DNA of 64,000 nt from the NCBI RefSeq assembly GCF_900142395.1, contig NZ_FRAS01000001.1:558001-622000 (forward strand), in the 5' to 3' direction. Positions 60,610 to 64,000 of this stretch are shown in pieces. The translations under genes were made by a program, and so were the position numbers. The notes beneath the pieces are model-generated. The model was not told the origin of the DNA. It saw only the letters and a program-made list of their open reading frames with translations, and made no database searches. The DNA comes from Hymenobacter psychrotolerans DSM 18569. GTDB lineage: Bacteria; Bacteroidota; Bacteroidia; Cytophagales; Hymenobacteraceae. Each line of letters begins with the position of its first letter. Positions within the stretch are counted from its first letter, which is position 1.

Positions 60610-63570
60610 TTACCCGAGCAGTTCCTCAATATCTTCTTTGGTGAGGCTCTTGATGATGGCTTCGTCCGTGGTAATCAGGTCCGTCACCAGCTGAATCTTC
60701 TTGTTTTGCAGGGCCAGAATCTTCTCCTCCACCGTGTTCTTGGTGATGAATTTATAGGTGAAAACGGTTTTCTGCTGCCCGATGCGGTGGGCGCGGTCCA
60801 CGGCCTGCGCCTCCACGGCGGGGTTCCACCACGGGTCCAGAATAAACACGTAGTCGGCGGCGGTGAGGTTGAGGCCCACGCCGCCCGCTTTCAGCGAAAT
60901 CAGGAACACGCGCAGCTTTTCGTCCTCCTGAAAGCGGTTCACCACCTTGTGCCGCTCCCGGGTGTTGCCGTCGAGGTAGGCGTAGTCAATCTGCCGCTCA
61001 TCCAAAGAAGCCCGTACGATATCCAGGTGCTTAACGAACTGGCTGAATACAAGCACCTTGTGGCCTTCCGATACCACGCTCTTAATCATCCGGACCACCT
61101 CGCGCAGCTTGCCCGACTCGTGCTCATACTCCTCGTCGGCCATGCGGGGGTGGTTGGCAATCTGGCGCAGCTTGGTGAGGCCCTGCAACAGCATAAACTG
61201 GGTGCTGGCCGTGCCGTGCTCCTCGATGTTCTGCAGAATCTTGTTGCGGTAGTAGCTCTTGGTTTCCTCGTAGCAGTGCTGCTGCTCCTCGGTCATGGGG
61301 CAGTAGCTGAGGTGCTCAATCTTGTCGGGCAGCTCGCGGGCCACCTGCGCTTTGTGGCGGCGCAGAATGAAGGGCTTGATGAGGGCGTGCAGCTTGCGGG
61401 TGCGCCCTTCATCCTTGCCCTTCTCGATGGGCTTGAGGAACTCCTTGCGGAAAAACGTCTGGGTGCCCAGCAAACCCGGATTGATGAACGACATCTGCGA
61501 CCAGAGGTCCATCGTGCTGTTTTCCACGGGCGTACCGGTCAGAATCAGGCGGTGGCGCGAGTGCAGCCCGCGCACGGCCTGCGACGTAGTGGAGCTCGGG
61601 TTCTTGATGGCCTGCGACTCGTCCAGAATCACGTAGTCGAACTTGTAGGTTTTCAGCAGCTCAGCATCCAGGCGCACAATTCCGTAGCTGGTCAGCACCA
61701 CGTCGTAGTCGGCAAACTGCTCTACGTTTTTGTCGCGGTAGGTACCCGTGTAGGTCAGGATGCGCAGGTCGGGCGTGAATTTCTGGGCCTCGCTCAACCA
61801 GTTGTAGACAAGCGAAGTAGGCATAGCCAGCAAGGAGGCGGCCCCGCCGGCCTCGCCGCTTTCCTTGCGCTGCAGCAGTAGCGCCAGCGTCTGAATCGTT
61901 TTGCCCAAGCCCATATCATCGGCAAGGCAGCCCCCGAAATGGTAGTCCTTCACGAAGTGCAGCCAGTTGTAGCCGGCTTTCTGGTAGGGCCGCAGCTCGC
62001 CCCGGAAGCCGCGCGGCATCGGCTGGTCTTCCACGGTTTCGAAGCCGCGCAGCTTTTCCAGCTTGCGGCTCATGACCACCGTGGCCAGGCTGCCGTTCTG
62101 CAGGTCCGAAACCAGGGCCAGGTGGTGCTTGCGTAGCGTGAGGGTGTGCGCCTGCTCCTCGGCAAACGCAAACAGCTCCAAATACTGCGTAAACCACTCC
62201 TCCGGGATGATGGCAATCTGGCCGTTGGGCAGCCGGAACTCGTGGCGGCGCTGCAGAATGTAGGAGCGCAGCTTGATGAACGGAATTTCGAACTCGCCGA
62301 AGCGCACTGTACCGCGCACATCAAACCAGTCGTTGGCCTCCGTGATGCCCACTTCCACGCTCACGGCCCCGATAAAGTAGTCTTTGCCGGACGTGCTGCC
62401 CTGCTGCACCGTGAACCCCATGCGCGCCAGCTCGTCGGCGTGGTGGTGTAGCCAGCGGAAGGCGGTGGCCTTTTCCAGCACGGCCCGGCCGTTGCGCACT
62501 TCCAGCGCCCGGTCGGCCAGCTCCCGAATGATTTCCTGTTCCCGGTCGAGGTTGCGCACGAGCCGGTGGAAAATGTAGTTGTCTTCCTTCTTTTCCAGCT
62601 TCACGCACACCCGCTTGTCATAGCCGTTGTGCACGGTGTGGTCGCCGTAGCGGAAGCTGAGGTCGAAGTGAATGTGGTCAGAAACGGCGGCCGTGGCTAC
62701 GGCCGAGCCCCCGGTTTCGGCCAGCGCCCGCCGGGCGGCCGGACGCACCTCTTCCACCACAGTGGCAGTCGGGGCATCCGAAAACGTGAGCTGAGGCCGC
62801 GCCACGTAGCGTTCCGAGCGAATATCGAAGCCCCGGGCGTGCACATCAAACGACTCGACCAGCGGCGCCACGAAACGCTGAAAATAGCTTTCCTCAACCT
62901 GCCGCGGAATTACGATGAACTTCTTGTTGAGGAAGGGCTTGATCTTCTTGCCGTCCACATCGTTGCGGAAGTGGTAGAGCACATTATCGAGAAGCAGCCA
63001 GGCCGGCTGCTCGCACACGATTACCGCGTTCTTGTACTGAAAATCAAGCTTCTGATTCTGGTATTGGATGGTTGGGAAGTAGTGCGTGTTGTCTTCGTTG
63101 CGGCGGAAGTGAAACAGCACGGAAGCCGGCTCCGGGGCCAGCTGCATCTCGCGCCAGGTCGGCTCGCCGTCTTTGCCCATGATGAACACATACTTGCCGT
63201 GCAGACGCTCCAGAATCTGGCCCATGCGCTCCTGCACGTAGCGGAAGATAACGTCCTGCAGCGCTTTGTCGCCTTTCTCGGGGTCGTATATCTTCAGGAA
63301 GAAGTCGGCCGGCGTGGTTTTTTTCGGCCAGAATTCCTTGATAACTGCATCCTGCTGAATCTGGTCGGTGAGGGCCACCAATTCGAAGTCGATTTCATCC
63401 AGACCGTCGGCAAACTCAGGGGCGTTTTTAGCGGAGACGGTCTGGTGCTGGAGCGTGAGCTGGTCCTTATTGTTGCGCTGAACTACGTAAGACTCAAATA
63501 AATATCCCAGATACTCGTGCTCGAGTAGTGAATAAACAATCTGAAAAGGTTGAGAGGTGGAAACCTTCAT
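60610..63570 (-). CDS. SNF2 family DEAD/DEAH-box ATPase/helicase
   Basis: This is a 986-residue protein. N-terminal region residues 1-470 have no clear motif but end in a bacterial SNF2 N-terminal-like segment (LAEGRFEVEDQPMPRGF-like). The ATPase core is ADDMGLGKTIQTLALLLQRK (Walker A), YVILDESQAIKNPSSTTSQA (motif II; DESQ), RLILTGTPVENSTMDLWSQM (motif III), VLVFSQFVKHLDIVRASLDE, YLDGNTRERHKVVNRFQEDE (motif V) and NPAVEAQAVDRAHRIGQQKT (motif VI). SNF2-type enzymes in bacteria are DNA translocases, some linked to transcription or repair. The start MKVSTSQPFQIVYSLLEHEY is clear. The hypothetical gene at 59798 follows. Confidence 0.93.
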   Translation of the reverse strand: MKVSTSQPFQIVYSLLEHEYLGYLFESYVVQRNNKDQLTLQHQTVSAKNAPEFADGLDEIDFELVALTDQIQQDAVIKEFWPKKTTPADFFLKIYDPEKGDKALQDVIFRYVQERMGQILERLHGKYVFIMGKDGEPTWREMQLAPEPASVLFHFRRNEDNTHYFPTIQYQNQKLDFQYKNAVIVCEQPAWLLLDNVLYHFRNDVDGKKIKPFLNKKFIVIPRQVEESYFQRFVAPLVESFDVHARGFDIRSERYVARPQLTFSDAPTATVVEEVRPAARRALAETGGSAVATAAVSDHIHFDLSFRYGDHTVHNGYDKRVCVKLEKKEDNYIFHRLVRNLDREQEIIRELADRALEVRNGRAVLEKATAFRWLHHHADELARMGFTVQQGSTSGKDYFIGAVSVEVGITEANDWFDVRGTVRFGEFEIPFIKLRSYILQRRHEFRLPNGQIAIIPEEWFTQYLELFAFAEEQAHTLTLRKHHLALVSDLQNGSLATVVMSRKLEKLRGFETVEDQPMPRGFRGELRPYQKAGYNWLHFVKDYHFGGCLADDMGLGKTIQTLALLLQRKESGEAGGAASLLAMPTSLVYNWLSEAQKFTPDLRILTYTGTYRDKNVEQFADYDVVLTSYGIVRLDAELLKTYKFDYVILDESQAIKNPSSTTSQAVRGLHSRHRLILTGTPVENSTMDLWSQMSFINPGLLGTQTFFRKEFLKPIEKGKDEGRTRKLHALIKPFILRRHKAQVARELPDKIEHLSYCPMTEEQQHCYEETKSYYRNKILQNIEEHGTASTQFMLLQGLTKLRQIANHPRMADEEYEHESGKLREVVRMIKSVVSEGHKVLVFSQFVKHLDIVRASLDERQIDYAYLDGNTRERHKVVNRFQEDEKLRVFLISLKAGGVGLNLTAADYVFILDPWWNPAVEAQAVDRAHRIGQQKTVFTYKFITKNTVEEKILALQNKKIQLVTDLITTDEAIIKSLTKEDIEELLG

Positions 63571-63749
63571 GAGGATAAAAATCGACCAAAATGCAGCGTT
63601 GAATGTACTGACAAATGCTAAATTCCTGTTTTTTTAGTGAAAAGTAAAATTCATTCTATAAATAATCACATTTATAAGACGAACCCTATACTCCACTATG
63701 CCTGAAGGGCCTTTCAGGTAGATGGAATACTGATCAGGTCCGGGGAATG
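63571..63749. other. AT-rich intergenic stretch
   Basis: These 179 bases separate the SNF2 gene from the FtsX-like permease gene. They are AT-rich (ACATTTATAAGACGAAC and similar) and hold no gene that I can see. Promoter elements for the SNF2 gene are likely but none matches the consensus well. Confidence 0.4.
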
Positions 63750-64000
63750 TTACAGATTCTCGCGCACGTCGAGCTTGGCGGCGTTCAGCGCAGGCCGGAT
63801 AGAAACGGCAATGGTGATGACGACAATGGCCAGCCCGGTAAGCACGATATCCGCGAATTGCATCTTTACGGGGTAGGAGTCGACCACACTGGTGGCCATG
63901 CCCATACTCACGATATGGAACGTCTGCTGCAGCCAGCAGATGGTGATGCCCAGCGCCAGCCCCGTAGCGGCCCCTACCAGCGCCACAATAGCACCTTCGA
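63750..64000 (-). CDS. FtsX-like/LolC-type ABC transporter permease, C-terminal part (runs off the window)
   Basis: The frame is open from 63750 (stop side) to base 64000. The visible C-terminus holds EGAIVALVGAATGLALGITI, a helix, then FADIVLTGLAIVVITIAVSI with RPALNAAKLDVRENL. The VALVG-ATGxxLG helix and the RPALNAAKLD-type ending are typical of FtsX/MacB/LolC permeases, which move lipids, lipoproteins or peptides. The N-terminal part and the ATPase partner are outside the window. The exact subfamily is not settled. Confidence 0.75.
   Translation of the reverse strand, partial: EGAIVALVGAATGLALGITICWLQQTFHIVSMGMATSVVDSYPVKMQFADIVLTGLAIVVITIAVSIRPALNAAKLDVRENL

Overview
The window looks like chromosome of a GC-rich, pigmented member of the Bacteroidota, most like Hymenobacter or a close relative (order Cytophagales). 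The reasons are: two proteins with C-terminal type IX secretion (T9SS) sorting domains; Bacteroidota-type promoters (TAnnTTTG, in one case with a TTG box upstream) in place of Shine-Dalgarno sites; the gene order DUF4175 - HATPase - ybeY - mnmG; an IleS2-type IleRS; starch genes; and carotenoid genes. Coding GC is about 60-68 percent in the lines I counted, with a few sharply lower patches.

Layout. 1-4.1 kb: start of RNase R (partial), a fused DppD-DppF ATPase, an aldo/keto reductase, and a very AT-rich orphan Imm50-like gene. 4.2-11.1 kb: lspA, ileS (with two low-GC internal patches) and an RND/MMPL-type exporter. 11.3-18.5 kb: a STAS-like protein, a large T9SS-secreted SBBP/PKD protein, glycyl-tRNA synthetase and a PiT phosphate transporter. 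18.6-20.6 kb: two clusters of DnaA boxes around two small genes, one cluster with a 25 percent GC stretch; this is a candidate (possibly bipartite) replication origin or a DnaA-binding locus. 20.7-32.3 kb: a leftward housekeeping block (DUF4175, HATPase, ybeY, a Bpt/ATE-like transferase, mnmG, an S41 peptidase bracketed by hairpin repeats, a methyltransferase, an Ig-like lipoprotein). 32.4-39.7 kb: a small membrane protein, an M16 protease, a T9SS GHL10 glycosidase, a second STAS-like protein and a GT2 glycosyltransferase. 39.9-50.9 kb: an alpha-glucan region (MFS sugar transporter, two GH13 amylases, an SDR, a lipoprotein, and a short phosphorylase-like enzyme whose PLP lysine is replaced). 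51-56 kb: an SGNH esterase, thioredoxin plus DUF6952, a TetR regulator and carotenoid genes. 56-64 kb: an SPFH protein, an RlmI-like methyltransferase, small proteins, a SNF2 helicase and the end of an FtsX-like permease.

The most unusual feature is the non-coding DNA. At least six intergenic palindromes share the frame GTCAT...ATGAC but differ in stem sequence, and three share loop sequence. Two of them sit in the amylase operon inside a second layer of inverted TCACCTG/TCATCAC-type repeats. No tRNA, rRNA, CRISPR array or transposase gene was seen.
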